From Asterella californica (Eukaryota; Streptophyta; Marchantiopsida; Marchantiales; Aytoniaceae), in assembly GCA_036924285.1 (NCBI GenBank), contig JAYKYS010000008.1, forward strand, positions 20,569,001 to 20,633,000: a stretch of 64,000 bases of DNA, in the 5' to 3' direction. A program made the position numbers and the translations under genes. Below the pieces are notes generated by a model. That model had not been told where the DNA came from, ran no database searches, and saw nothing but the letters and a program-made list of their open reading frames with translations. Positions within the stretch are counted from its first letter, which is position 1. The number at the start of each line of letters is the position of its first letter. This document shows, one piece after another, positions 36,587 through 48,686 of this stretch.

Positions 36587-36614
36587 ATTAGCGGTGGGGA
36601 TCCCCACCGCTAAT
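36587..36614. repeat. Perfect 28-bp palindrome
   Basis: ATTAGCGGTGGGGA followed directly by its complement TCCCCACCGCTAAT, with no loop. The 20 central bases are GC-rich in an AT-rich neighbourhood. It sits just after a degenerate copy of the dispersed hairpin repeat. Confidence 0.9.
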
Positions 36615-38540
36615 CATTTTAAACCTTCGCTAAGTAAGTTCAGCACGGGCGGGGGCCCCTGAGAGATTTGCGCAACGCAGTTACCAACGCAGTATAGCCT
36701 TAAACACTGTGATCTTGGTAACAAAATGAGCAGAAAAGGAAGAGCTTCAAAATGAGCCCATGATAAACTCAGGAGGACTACGGATGACTTCAAAATTATC
36801 AAGTGAATCCCGAATCACTGAGAACCACAGAAATAGAATATTCCGAATTTTGAATTTTGAAATGTTCTCCTATCTAGCATATTTTGTTATTATCACTTAC
36901 CTTCGCGTTACTATGAACCAACTGCTCTTTTGAGACAAGGAGCTCCACAGAGACCTTGGCCTCCCGCACTCTGACTGAGAGAAAAAAAGCAGCTACAGTG
37001 AAAAGAGTCCGCCGCGTGGGAAGTGAAGGCTTTTATACCCCTACTAGTGGTTTAAGTAATAAATGCACATTGGTTACACGAAGCCCAATTTACTTCTCAG
37101 AGAGACCGAGTTTTGCGCGACGAGCATCTTCTATCTTTTCCACCCATTCAAATATTTTCTTCATCATTAGTGCGGCTTCTGTCGATTTGCGTAATCCGTC
37201 AAACATGCTTTTAGTTCTTTCAACGTACTGAAATTGTCTTGAAAGCATCATTTATTAGGGTGGATTTTGTGTGAGCTAACTATCTTCTAGGCTAATAATT
37301 TCTTTCACCTTGTAATCAAGTCGAATCACACTCGGGGAATTGTGAGTAAAGCTCGTGTTCTTCATGGCATCCGGTTCCCGATACTAGTTTACATTTTAAG
37401 TGTTTTCTTTTGACATCTTTAACATTTACACATGACGACTCCGAACTTCAGGCCCGTGTGTTTGGAGACAGATTACTCTTACGTGTATTTCCATTGCTGT
37501 TGGTTTATACCTGGGCAGGAATGCTATCGTAAATGGCACACTTAAAGAGAGAGCGTCGGAGTGAGACCTGAATAGAGCACACTTTCTGAAACACACGCAC
37601 CACGTATGTCAGCTTTTTGTCCACTATACAAGAACAATAGCTCTCCTGTGCCACGTGAACCATATCTGTTGAAAGAACAAATATTCCCTGCCATTCCCCT
37701 TAGCCTCGGGCTGCGATTATTCACTCTTTTCAGGCTATCTCTTCCTCAGGGTCTTTGCATGAAGTTAAAAGTTAAGGCAATCTGGTAAGGATACCCTCTA
37801 CCGGAATCTGGGCCGTAGCCGGATGGGACATGAGTCAAATTTCCCTTCCGGGGCAAACAAACTCTTCTCTCCCTTCGGACCCTTCCCAACCTACACGTCT
37901 TTGCTGATAGGTTGGCACAAAAGGTCATTTAACAGGAACACTTCTTGGATAAACGAGGCATGGATCCTCATTATTCGCCTTCGACTGGTGAGAAGGGTCC
38001 GCGTATCGGGTACTGGCATGAGAATATGGAACTAGTTACAACGGAAGATAAGAATAAAGTTCACGAGAAAAAGTTAAACCAAAGTAAAAAAGTAAAGTTC
38101 ACGGTGAAAGGTTAATCCTTCAACTGAGTCCAACGGTCTTTAGTTCTCTTAAGAAGACGATGGCCTTTGGCCGGGTCGGGGTGGGATCGAGTCCCCATGC
38201 CCGGAGGGCTCAGTCCGTGCCAGGGCGGGAGTGTTCGGCTGCAGAAAGCCCCACGGCAAATAGAGGCCTAAATAATGGCGTAGGGAGCCTAACCGGCTTT
38301 CTTAGTTGACCAAGAAGGGGGAAAAAACACAAGATGGCTTTACCTTACCTTAAGAGATTGGACTTTTGGCCAACATTAGGATCCGTTCTTGGTTTGGATG
38401 GCTGTGGCCCAACTTCATGGCCACCAAGTCAGCACCAAAGTACACCATATACAGCTAAGCTACGTGTGTCAACACAAAGACTCCCTAACTCTCACTCGTC
38501 AAGAGTCATCCAAGATTTAGACTTGGTGAAACTCTCCCTG
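36615..38540. other. Intergenic region, no recognised gene
   Basis: Short frames only. Bases 38150-38260 are GC-rich and carry GGGATCGAGTCCC, which resembles an RNA polymerase III B box. No tRNA fold with proper arms could be drawn around it. Nothing else is supported. Confidence 0.35.
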
Positions 38541-38645
38541 TTAGTTGTCGATACCAAGATTCGAACCGACCTTCCCCCAAGTCATCCAACAATTGCACCC
38601 GGCTACTCTGTACATGCAAACAACTAACATTCCCTCTTAGTTGTC
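38541..38645 (-). repeat. Possible tRNA-derived SINE head
   Basis: On the - strand the order is TAGCCGGGTGCAATTGTTGG (about 38605-38586) and then GGTCGGTTCGAATCTTGG (about 38572-38555). These resemble a pol III A box and B box about 30 nt apart, as in tRNA-derived SINEs. Flanking copies of TTAGTTGTC lie on the + strand at 38541 and about 38637 and could be a target-site duplication. The acceptor stem of a functional tRNA is missing. Confidence 0.35.
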
Positions 38646-39370
38646 ATACATCCAACTTGTGACAAGAGATAACACACAGGCAAGTTAAATTCATAGATGG
38701 CTATCCTTGGCGACAATGCTCAAGTCTGAACCCAATACCTACTGGAAGGAATGGTGTGGTACAAACCGTTCTTCGTACAAACCCAAGGTATCAAGTCGAT
38801 GTCCTTGAAAGAAGATAAAGAAGGTGGCATTCCCTCATCTGCGTAAAACACATACCAGAGCATACCTCCTGCCTGGAGAATTATTAGGTGATATCCATCT
38901 GTGAGTAATATATGAGGTAACCATCAACTCATACAAGTGATTCATTACACGTTTAAGCACACAAAACTGACACATACGAGCCAAATCGTAGAGTTGAGAC
39001 AATTTTAAATATCTCGAACCGGACGACTCGTCGGTCACACCAGCTTTAGAAAGACTACCAAACCAAAAAGGAATCAGAAGACATTACACTTCCAAACATC
39101 AAAACGAACCAAAATTGATTATTTCCAAACCTCGTAGATCTTCGAGACCATGACGTCGAACGTAGACGACATGAAAGCAAATGTAACGCAGGGGATAATA
39201 GACTCCTGCCAAGCTTCCAACCGATTTGTTCAAAGTCCATAGCCACTCTCCAAAGCAAGTGCAACAGGACTACAGACAATTGTACAATCTCTGATCAAGG
39301 GCGTTTCTTTCTCTGAACTTGTGACACACGAGGTGGAAAGTCCTCCAATAAGTTTACTTACACCTAACTC
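38646..39370. other. Region 3' of the aminotransferase gene
   Basis: It contains the presumed 3' untranslated region of the - strand gene ending at 39371. No other feature is recognised. Confidence 0.4.
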
Positions 39371-42300
39371 TTATGCTATTTGCAGGATCCAGCCCAATCC
39401 ATCCTCTGCCTTCCCCGTCTGGATGTCTGTCAACGCTGTGTAGAGTTGCTGCGCAACACCACCTAGTCCTCCATTCTTGTACATCACACTGTTCACGCAC
39501 GAATACGAAGTGAATAAACTTGTCCCAAATCTTCTCCATGCCGCAGCTCACCATGTCCATGAAATTTCGGGAATAGTAAAGGTACATCAAAGACATTCGT
39601 AAAGGGATAAATGCATAAGAACATTCTGAGCTGTTCTGCATCATGAGATTTCTCCCTTTGCATCAAGAAGGAGAGAAATCTGCATCGGATACATACCGCT
39701 TGTCGTTGTATGTTACGCTGCCAACGGGGTTCACCACAACAGCTGTGCCGGTGCAGAATACTTCATCGGCATCCATCAACTCATCCACAGAAACTGGACG
39801 TTCTTCAACCTGGCACGGCAAAAGTGTTGAGACTGCACTGAATGACCCATGGATTCCAAACCTTACCAATTCTATACTTGAAGACTGCCCAGTCCTAGCA
39901 AAATCGACTCATGCATCAGCCACGGTCAAACTCAACGAAACAAGAAGTTCGACCCGGTTACCAGCATAATAGTCAAACTATGCACAGATCAAAACTTTCA
40001 AGTCGTACCTCGTACTGGAAATTGCGGGCAAGCTCGATAATGCTCTTTCTCGTAATTCCTGGGAGTATTGTTCCTCGGAGCTCCGGAGTCGATACTTTGC
40101 CATCCTACGGCAAACATAAACAGGCAGTCAGAGACAAATTTAGAGACAAATTTGGACCACCTGCAGTAATCCATGGGCCATGGGATCCCGTAAAACTGGG
40201 TTGCACAAAAAAGGCTCAGAGGCAACCATTGCCGTGAGTGTTTATCTGAATGTTGTTTTTTGGCATGCGATGCGTTGGACCAACTAAGCACATACACTCT
40301 GAGGTAACCAAATTTGAAACCCAGAGAAGATGTATTAATTAAGAATTGCATGCCGTAGCCTTTCGACCATAAACCCCGCGCCCTGTCTGGACGGTGTAGA
40401 AACAAGGATCCGTTGAAACACAAAGCTGTGATGTTTAATGTTCGCCACAAAACTGTGATGTTTAATGTTAATATGAACAAAACGATGGCAAGCATAGAAT
40501 GAGACAGCCAAAACTCAAAAGAAGAGCGTTAGTTTAAATGAGTTCAAGAAAGATTTATCGAGTGAATCAGCTATCAGACAGGCAAAAGATAAAGAATAGA
40601 GAATAGAGGAAGAAATTTTGCCACAGGGTCACTGATGCATGTAGGTACTGATTAGGTGTACACTCAAGAACCTGACTACCACAAAGATACACTCGGAGAT
40701 TACATAGTGAGTAGCAAAGATGGGTCTGAATGTATGCTATCTTGAGGCGTCAAGATAGCAAATGTCTGTAACCAATAGGTGTATCACCAGAAATGTATAG
40801 CACAAGGCACAATGCCGGAGATCGTACTCCCAGGTATGAAGGTGCAAATATATCAGGCCTGCCTGTACAACATGCAGTGCGGGACAAATCTACGCTTATG
40901 CAGAGGTATCATCTATATAAGGTGTGACATTAGCCAATAATCCAGTGAGTACTAAGAGCGGAAGATGAAGTGAATGTGCTTGGGATCACAGGGGAGACAG
41001 TAACCTGGGTAGAACATCCAAGGAAGTGCGATATAGAAGACAAATACGTGATACAGAGCATACAAATCTATGTGTAAGGGTTTTCTAGTGCAGAAGAGGA
41101 AATGACGTGTGGTAAAGCAGCAGGAGCACCGTAGTAGAGCATTTCGACAGATGTAGAATGCTACTGGCCTTCAATTAACCCGCAAAGCAGAAACCAGAGA
41201 AAAATCACCACAACTGGGGGGTAAGAAGCAATAGTGCAATGTAGAAGAGAATATGGAAGTGTAATACGAAGTCCAATATCGAAGGCATGTACAATATGCA
41301 GGGCAGACAGATCCATGCGTATTCGGAATGTGCGCTAACTTTAAGCATTAAGTTGGCGAATATTTCTAACCAGGGGACAGGCAAACAGGAATGTGTCGTA
41401 AAGAGACATTTCCAGAGATTGGACCCTGGTGTTAAGCGCAGCATAGACAACACGTACAGTATGCAGTGCAGACAGATCAATGCGTATTATCTTTCTAATG
41501 CATAAGACAAAACTGAGGTCTATATGTGCATAAGGACTAAAACAGACATTCAGTATAAGCATGGGAGAGAGTTGGAAATTTAGCAAACAGCACATTTCCT
41601 GAAAGCAACGAGCGAATGCTATCGTAACCTTGTGAACGAAACCAGAAGATGGAAGAGAGTGCGCCATCTGCTAAACAGTACACAGAGCGATCAAGCAGCA
41701 TAGGTCCACGATCCGGAAAACTTTTCTGCTCAAAAGTCTCTGACACAGCTGTAGGTAATCGGTAGGTGTACACCCAAATGCCTAACTACCAAAAATTACA
41801 CACACAGCATGCTGGTAATTCACCCTTCCCTTCAATGCACCTCCACCTTGTTTCTGACTTCACCAGCACCTAGCAGAGATGGTCCAGGATATAGATGAAA
41901 AGCGAAGTTAAGACACATTTCCAGCTCAGCCGATCCTAGTCGGTCAAGAGTTTCTATTCAGTTGGGAACACCTTTGGGTGGATCCGTGTCTGTGTGTGTG
42001 AGCAAAGAATGGATATTCTGGAAGAGCGTGAAACTCCTATGTTGAGCACCTTACCACTAGACAGAGAACAGGAGTTGAAGTATACTAACCTTTACAATAA
42101 AAATGTTGCAAGATGATACTTCCTCTACATACTTGTTTTCTACCGCATCCAAGTATAGAACATCTGAGTAGCCCTTGCTTTTGGCAGTAAGCTGTGTCTT
42201 CAACACCTGGCAAAGGTACCCCAACATGATCGAGTGGAGAATTAGACGTGCTGATGTACGGAAACCTTTCCCTTCCTTGTACATGTACAGAAATCTTCAT

Positions 42301-45070
42301 AGAACCCTATCTCCGCGTGGTAAACTCAGTAGAATGATAAGATACGATTACTCTGGTAAAGGAACCTTCTATAAGATAAAGGCAATCGATGGGGATGAGC
42401 GTCCTACCGGAGCGTAGTTTCCAATAGTCTTAATTCCCCCAGTTCCCCCTGGGGCTGCTCGATGATAGTAGTTATCAACTTTCAAATCAATTGGTGCTAA
42501 TCCTCCCTGTACATAGAAATCCGCAAGGATAATGTAGCTGGTCATAAACATGAGAGAACTAGCCACAATGAAAGCTTCAGTTTGATCACGGACTATAGAG
42601 GGAGTACCTTTGAAGTACCAGTGCATGAACAGCACCGAAATGTAAGTAACAAATCATACATAAGATAACCTAGATCCTTAAACCACAAATACAAAAACCC
42701 AATACTGCTGGCTTAACTCGTCGTAAGAAAGTTTTTTTACCTTGAAGTAGTTTCCTACGGGTGACACATAAATAAGGAAAGTGTATTCTGGAGCTGGAGC
42801 CAGACCCAGAACAGTTCCTGAACCAAGAAGTAGAGGGCGAATATACAAGGAGCCCTTGCCTGCTGGAGGTATCTGCAAAGTGCGAGTAGAAACGAAACAG
42901 TCAATGCGAGGACACTTTCCTGTAGTAAGGGAATGAGTATTGCCATCAATGAGATTATCAAGGAGCTAGGAACCCACCGGAGAGAACCCTAGATGATCGA
43001 CAGATCAGGTGACAAAGCCAACGCAGTAAGCAGATGTCTATGATAAGATCAGATTTCTACCGCAGGAACTTTGAGATCAAGTACAACATCAGACCAGAGC
43101 TTGGTGGCATACAACCGAAGCTAGACTGACCGCAACCACGCTAGAACTACATCAGCAGCAACGACGAAAATTAGCCGTGAGAAATCACTGCTTGACCCGA
43201 AGTAGCTGCAAGAAGAACAGCGGACCAGAACCCATGGACCAACAGGTAGAGAACCGAGATTCTACAAACTAGGAATGGCTTATCAACAGACGAGGAAATG
43301 TTCGGAGCTCATGACTCCAGAAGGCTTTCCACCAGCCACTTTAGGGAAACCACTCCACTTTAGCTCGAGAAACAAAGCTTGCATACATTCATGTATCCTG
43401 TGCCGAACCCCGGTTTACTTTGAGTCAGAGACTAGGAGTTTTACCCATCGCTTATTTGCAAGTACTGTTTGCTTCACAGCGTCAACGAACACATCCACGG
43501 GAGGCGCAGGCATGCTCAGCCTATCAGCCCCACTGATCATACGTAAGGCATTCTCCTCGGGTCGAAACATAAGAATTCGTCCGTCAACTGTCCTGTAAGC
43601 CTTCAAACCTTCGAACAATCCCTGTACGTTTTGACAAAGATATTGATCAGAGGTGAAATCAGTATCTTCTGACATACTGGCTGATTCATAACATGCTGAG
43701 GGCTTGATAATTTAGTCAGTAACAAAGGCTTATATTCTAAAGGGTCCTCCCGGATAAAGACTTCTGCGGAAGATATTAAGAGACTGAATTGTTCCTCGCG
43801 TGTTTTGGTTGCTAAGGAAAGCAACAGAATGTCAAATTCTATGCTAAGGGGACGCATTACTCAGAAACTTTGGGAGCACCCTACATTACAAATGTAGGAG
43901 ATCAGACTCGTTGTTCAGTACCTGACCATAATTGAGAACACCAGCAGCGGGGCTAAGCTCCAAATTGCCGAAAGGTTTCAACTCTCCTTTGCTCCATTCT
44001 CCGTCACGTTCACATTTCATGATAAACATGCAATCTGTTGGCCGAAGTCCAAATCCAAAGTTATCCCAGTCAACGCCTTCCAGCGTATCAACCTTACTGC
44101 AGACACAACGAGCCGGGAAACAACAGATAAAAGCTTGAATTTCAGGAACGTTGTGAAGAGAAAATAAGACACGCTACTCATTTCAGCGCAAGAGTAGTTA
44201 TGAGAGAAGCTGACGCATCGAAGGTAGAAAACAGAAAAAAAAACACACATCCTTACGTTAGCGCTTACAATATTTGCTTCAGAGTCAGCTCTTCGCGGCC
44301 TGAGTAAGACAGACTGGATACGGGTACGGAAGACTTCATCATACGCGAGAACTTACTTGGAAGTTATAGCCGTGGCTTCAGACCGAATGCCACGAGATTT
44401 CGAAGTCTGGCACCTCGAACCCCACACACAAAACTTGTTGTCTGAGCTGTTTACCTGCGACATCCAGTGTACCACGAGTGATGTGACGTGAACAGATAGA
44501 CTACTGGAGCGGCATACTCCGCTGGCTCGTCAGTGATGACACCTACATTATGATGGCAATTTATCCAAAATCTGTTTCGCACTTCTGCGGGATTCGGACT
44601 GACAAAGCAAGAAGTAACAATAATTCCAATAACAAGAAGCCACTAAAAACAAGAAGCTGAATCGAACTGATCCTCCTTTTCATATATGATATCGGCTTTT
44701 AATGCCAAAGACACAAATTTGAAGTAACTACTGATATGAACATAAACACCGCTTCGAAGAACACTATACCCATGTAACCCCAAAACAACGTATTGTATGT
44801 CAATCCAACACAGTCCGGTTCTCATGGAAACCCTCTTCATGGCACCAAAACGCTTCGCAAGGAACAATGTCGAGTATAAATTACCACATAAGCAGAGGGC
44901 CAACGGGGCGAAGCGGGAGACAAGTCCCTGTCCCTTTGAAGACCCCGGAAAGCATGAGAACGGAGTCTGGGCGACTGGGCAGCTCCTCCAGTAGAGCGCC
45001 CAGTCTCTGTAGCGCCATCCCTCAATCGGAAATCCGCTGGAAACACAAGCTGCCTGCACGTCATCGCCAT
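39371..45070 (-). CDS. Branched-chain amino acid aminotransferase, plastid-type (10 exons)
   Basis: Exons in reading order are 45070-44885, 44406-44357, 44096-43922, 43621-43445, 42872-42741, 42506-42408, 42206-42090, 40104-40009, 39809-39693 and 39475-39371. They join in frame to 417 residues. This fold-type IV PLP enzyme interconverts Leu, Ile and Val with their 2-oxo acids using glutamate/2-oxoglutarate. Seen: an Arg/Ser-rich N-terminal extension of about 80 residues spread over exons 1-2, as in plastid-targeted plant BCATs; [52 protein letters not shown] with the presumed PLP lysine at 266; [45 protein letters not shown]; and a C-terminal LY-ALT-IQTG ending. An in-frame ATG 45 bp further upstream (45115) is an alternative start. 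Introns are GT-AG. The last acceptor (AACAAG) is weak but the only one that keeps frame with exon 9 ending at TAT. Whether it serves synthesis or breakdown of branched-chain amino acids cannot be told here. Confidence 0.92.
40860..41490. repeat. Decayed tandem repeats in the long intron of the aminotransferase gene
   Basis: The 2-kb intron 40105-42089 repeats the phrase GTACAATATGCAGGGCAGAC at about 41289 and about 41454 (165 bp apart), with a weaker copy near 40865. Each is followed by ATCCATGCGTAT-like text. This explains the exceptional length of this intron. Confidence 0.5.
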
Positions 45071-47060
45071 CTTTGCTAACCTCTCCAATCTCCTCGTCTT
45101 CGAGATTCCAAACAAAACTTCAACTTTACTGTCTCACAAATCCCCACTTCCCTCTATCTCTATCACGCCAGACGCAAAGAGCCGTAGGAGGATGTAGTGG
45201 GACGGTCTACTGACCAGCAAACGCACTCTCGCAATCCGACAATTGTCGAGAAAAAGCGTCTGAAAAGTACAGTAGATCTCGCAATTTCTCCGTTGGACCG
45301 TTCTCTCAAGTCTGGTGTTCGGAAGGGGAAGAAAAGATTGGAATCAGACACTGAATGGACAAGTGAATGAGTGAGAGAATGATCGCAAATAAAGCTTGTC
45401 TGCTTGCTGGCATTAGATGCGTCGTGATCGCACGCGCTGACGCCAAAGGCTCAGCTCCGCCCGGTCTGCCCTGCCCACCCGTTGCTGCTCCTCCCTCCTC
45501 CTCCTTCATCTCCAGCCTGCGCCCGCGTCCGCTGCCCTTTTCGCTCCTCCACAAGTTCAGGACGGACTTCGACTTCGTAGTTTTCTACGAAGTCCAAGTT
45601 ACAGTAACACCATTTCTATCGCACGGATCTAAACAACAGGTTCGCAAGCTGTGCTCCTTGTCCGAACTCCGGACTCCGGACTCCACTGATTCACGGCAGA
45701 CGGTACACTTCCATTGGTTCCACTGACTACCACGGTCCTACCAAGGGCCTAACTTCCTCTCAAGGGACTTCAATCAGACTAACTACGGTAGTCGGGGAAT
45801 CGCAGGCACGGATGAGCCTGTTGTTGAGAAAGAGTTCCGAACCTCAGGGAAAGAACTCTTTCCCACAAGGCTGGGTGACTGAGAACATGACCGTTCGATG
45901 TATTTCGAGCGTGTGAGAGCAACTTTGAGTCGTCGATTGCGAACATCCTTGACAATATGTAAAGTCCGGAACTTGAGTTAGAGGCGAGGCGTGTCAATGC
46001 AGGACTTCTTTCGACCCGTTTCGTTCATCGCTTATTTCGAAAAATCATCTTGGAAGGTGGAGCTATAACAGTCTATCACATTACTGTATGCTGGAATAAA
46101 GTGCACCACGGTAGGTAGTTGTTGAAGGAGAAAGAGAAAAAAAGGCGGAGCGGCGAATGCAGTTCACGATGCTAGAACTCTAAAACAAAATCTAAATGGC
46201 AAGACGACTTCACCTTCGCTCTCCTTTTCACTTTCCAATGCGTAACCAATCGGTAGTTTGTCCTTAGTAACTGAAAGATCGCAGTTGCGTTCAAGAGAGA
46301 GCTTTAGACCAGCTGCTTGGAATTAATATCACATTGATTCACAGAAATTGAAGAGAATCTAGATTGTGTAACTGAGTACAACACATAATGTCGCACTGTT
46401 CCAATTTTACATATCATATTCATAATATTTTTCTTTTTTCCATCTCTTTGTAATCAGTTTTGATTATATTCTCTTAACACATGGTACTATTTTGGCATTT
46501 AGGGTGGAGCGGTTGGCCTAAGGTGTGTAGAATTGTCGGGCAAACACGGCCACAAAGGACTCGACTCTCAGACCTTTTGATTCTCGCACATTAAGATATG
46601 TGACGGTGATGTAAATATCAGTTAAGTTATTGCTATTAACAATGATCATATTGTGGATATGAAGAGGACAGTTAGTGAGTATTTGACAACAGTTAACACC
46701 GATCAATTAATATTGCTGGAGTTTCTGGACTGAAGATGACTGCTAGCATAAGTTATAATCTAAAATTGAACATTTTCAGTGAACACTAAGACACTCTGCA
46801 AACTAGAGTATAATGCAAAATCTGTCCATCATCGCTTGCCATAGTCTGATAAATAACAATATCCTTCCATTGCAATTGGAGGAGTTACGTGAGTTTGAGG
46901 GATTCGGAAATTCCCCTTCTACTCAATACAGAAACTGAATATACATGCTGATGGAGTCTTGCGGCGGCCCGAGGAAGCAGACAACCGTAATTATCGGTCG
47001 AAAATACCATACAGTGACTGATTCCGGTGGTGGTATGCAGCATTTCGGTATTTGATGCGA
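45071..47060. other. Upstream region of the aminotransferase gene and adjacent intergenic DNA
   Basis: This is the promoter side of the - strand gene. A perfect short hairpin lies at 45571-45594 (GACTTCGTAG, TTTT, CTACGAAGTC). A + strand frame at 45367-45726 overlaps the expected promoter and is Pro/Ser-rich without motifs; I do not support it as coding. 46100-47040 shows nothing recognised. Confidence 0.35.
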
Positions 47061-48041
47061 AGAGGCCTTTTGGGAAAATATTTGAGATGAAGGGGCCGTG
47101 TAGAGACAGTGTGCGGGAAATATTTAGGTTAAGGGGCTCTGGGGGAAAATATTTAGGTTGCAGGGTTGACGGGAGGTTTTAGGTTTACGGGGCGGAAGAC
47201 AGATTTTTGAATGAGGCGCGGTTCGTTGCCGCTCGTCTTCTCGTGCTTGTTGTGTCTTGCTTGTTGGCTGCTCGCGTTGCTGCTGCGTTTTTGCTATTGT
47301 TCTCGTCTCGTGCGGCGGCAAGGCTCTTCGTCGTTGTGGCAGGTGCTGCTGATCTTGGTCGTCCGGTTTTGCTCTCGTTCGATGCGGTGTTGCGAGTGCG
47401 GTTTTGACGAGCGATTGGAGATTCGCTTGTGGCAAGCTTGTGGTGGTTCTCATTGCGTTGCTACGGCGGTGTTCTGTTGGTCCCGCGGCGATTTTGTGGT
47501 ACCGAATTGGTGCCGCGGTGACGTTCGCTGGTTGGGCTGGGCGGGAAGTCGCTCGCTCCGATTGGACACCGCTGAAGCACTGCGGTGTTGCGGTCTGCAC
47601 AGGTTGCAATTCGGGTGTTCGTTGTGGGCTGTCTATGGCTGTGGACAGACGACGGCACATTTCATTGGGTTTGCCTTTGCGTAGTGCTGTCCGGTGGAAA
47701 TGTGCATGTATGCTTCGGGCAGTCGGCTGTGGGCTGCCGGCTTTGCTGCTTGTCATTGTCGGTCTCGCTCATGCAAATGTGCGCTATGGACACGCAGTCT
47801 ATGGGCTGTCCAGTCCACTCGAAATGTGCAGGTATGCTTCGGGCAGTGCGGTGTGGTCTGCCGCCTTTGCTGTTTGTCCTTCTCGCTGTCGCTGATGCAG
47901 GATGGCATACATTTTGTTGAACCTGGTCTCGATTCTTGATGATGCTTCCGAGTTTTTCCAGGTGAACGTATACATGGAGTCAAGTATGGCTGATACTCTA
48001 TTTGCAACGTTTGTGTTGTTTCTGTGTTTTCTGTTGGCTCG
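47061..48041. repeat. GC-rich leader of the Rep element with short and 124-bp repeats
   Basis: GGGAAAATATTT-type units recur at 47072, 47115 and 47143. Further on, GAAATGTGCATGTATGCTTC at 47697 is repeated at 47821 (GAAATGTGCAGGTATGCTTC) with the following GGGCAGT and GCC(G)CTTTGCTG phrases, a 124-bp duplication. Long open frames on both strands here (for example 47124-47756 -, 47404-47895 +) come from GC-rich repetitive composition. The region may be the 5' non-coding part of the element whose genes start at 48042. Confidence 0.45.
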
Positions 48042-48686
48042 ATGATGAGAACGTTAGAAACGATGGGTAGTGGTACTTCTGAAGGAACTACTGTTGTTGC
48101 TTCTAGTCAAGAAACAGCTCCTTCCAGTCCTCAGCCTGGAGTTATTAGTCCTGCGACTTCTGTGACTGATTCTTCCTTCTTCGAGGAAGACTTTCTTTAC
48201 ATTTCTTTGGGTTTTCCACCTATTTTTCCTACCTTAGACGAGGTCTGCCATGAAGGGTTTAATGATCACGGCTTGGAAACGCATCGTTTTTATATCTACT
48301 TAGATCTGGAATTTTGTGAGTATGTGCCGCAGTTTCTGTTTGATACAGATTTTGTAAAAGTGGCTCGGGTGTTTGCAGCTCTGTCCGGACCTTTTATGTA
48401 CTTGGGAACGACTGACGATACCTATTGGCTGGTACTAGAGGATCGGGACAAACGGATGTTTACCTACCCACGTTTATTCCTCGATTCTTGTTCTGTACAG
48501 TTATTCAAGCCTACAGTACGAGCGATATACATGATACGTAGTTTGCCTTGCATCTGTCTTGGTCTTGATCCGTCGAGATTTAGGTACGTTTGTCCTCATT
48601 TTCCTGAACCATCTTGCCTCAATGTCTCTTCGAAAGGAAGCGAGAGCCAAGAGGACGAATCCGTCCAATCCCGAAAAGAGTCTTGA
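48042..48686 (+). CDS. Companion ORF of the HUH-Rep element (unknown protein, 214 aa)
   Basis: The frame opens with two consecutive ATGs (48042, 48045) and runs 214 codons. Residues 1-45 are Ser/Thr/Pro-rich and probably disordered. About 75 onward is a hydrophobic/aromatic globular part, with RFYIYLDLEFCEYVPQFL and WLVLEDRDKRMFTYPR. No known fold or motif is recognised. The same protein is encoded, with stops, upstream of the second Rep copy (54836-55591 on the - strand): RSYVYIDFHFC and LWLILKDSISTFFSYSKF align with it. Its 3' end overlaps the Rep start by 65 nt in another frame. It may be a separate accessory protein, or an N-terminal domain joined to Rep by +1 frameshifting or splicing. 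A GTACGT donor-like site at 48584 is not conserved in the other copy. Confidence 0.6.
   Translation: MMRTLETMGSGTSEGTTVVASSQETAPSSPQPGVISPATSVTDSSFFEEDFLYISLGFPPIFPTLDEVCHEGFNDHGLETHRFYIYLDLEFCEYVPQFLFDTDFVKVARVFAALSGPFMYLGTTDDTYWLVLEDRDKRMFTYPRLFLDSCSVQLFKPTVRAIYMIRSLPCICLGLDPSRFRYVCPHFPEPSCLNVSSKGSESQEDESVQSRKES

Noticed and set aside
38160..38290. tRNA gene around GGGATCGAGTCCC
   Set aside because: No acceptor stem or anticodon arm could be formed at proper distances.
43275..43598. + strand frame of 107 codons
   Set aside because: Shadow of exon 4 of the aminotransferase gene, whose - strand frame matches the family along its length.
45367..45726. + strand 119-codon frame upstream of the aminotransferase gene
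   Set aside because: Low-complexity Pro/Ser-rich, in the presumed promoter, no family resemblance.
47124..47756. Long - strand open frame (210 codons), Pro/Gln/Thr-rich
   Set aside because: It lies opposite GC-rich repetitive leader DNA that is open in several frames at once; no motif and no homologue in the second element copy.
47404..47920. Overlapping + strand frames before the companion ORF
   Set aside because: Composition-driven, overlapping a 124-bp duplication, without recognisable domains.
48584..48645. Small intron joining the companion ORF to Rep (donor GTACGT)
   Set aside because: The donor is absent at the equivalent place of the second copy, where the companion frame continues to be conserved. 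Kept only as an alternative.
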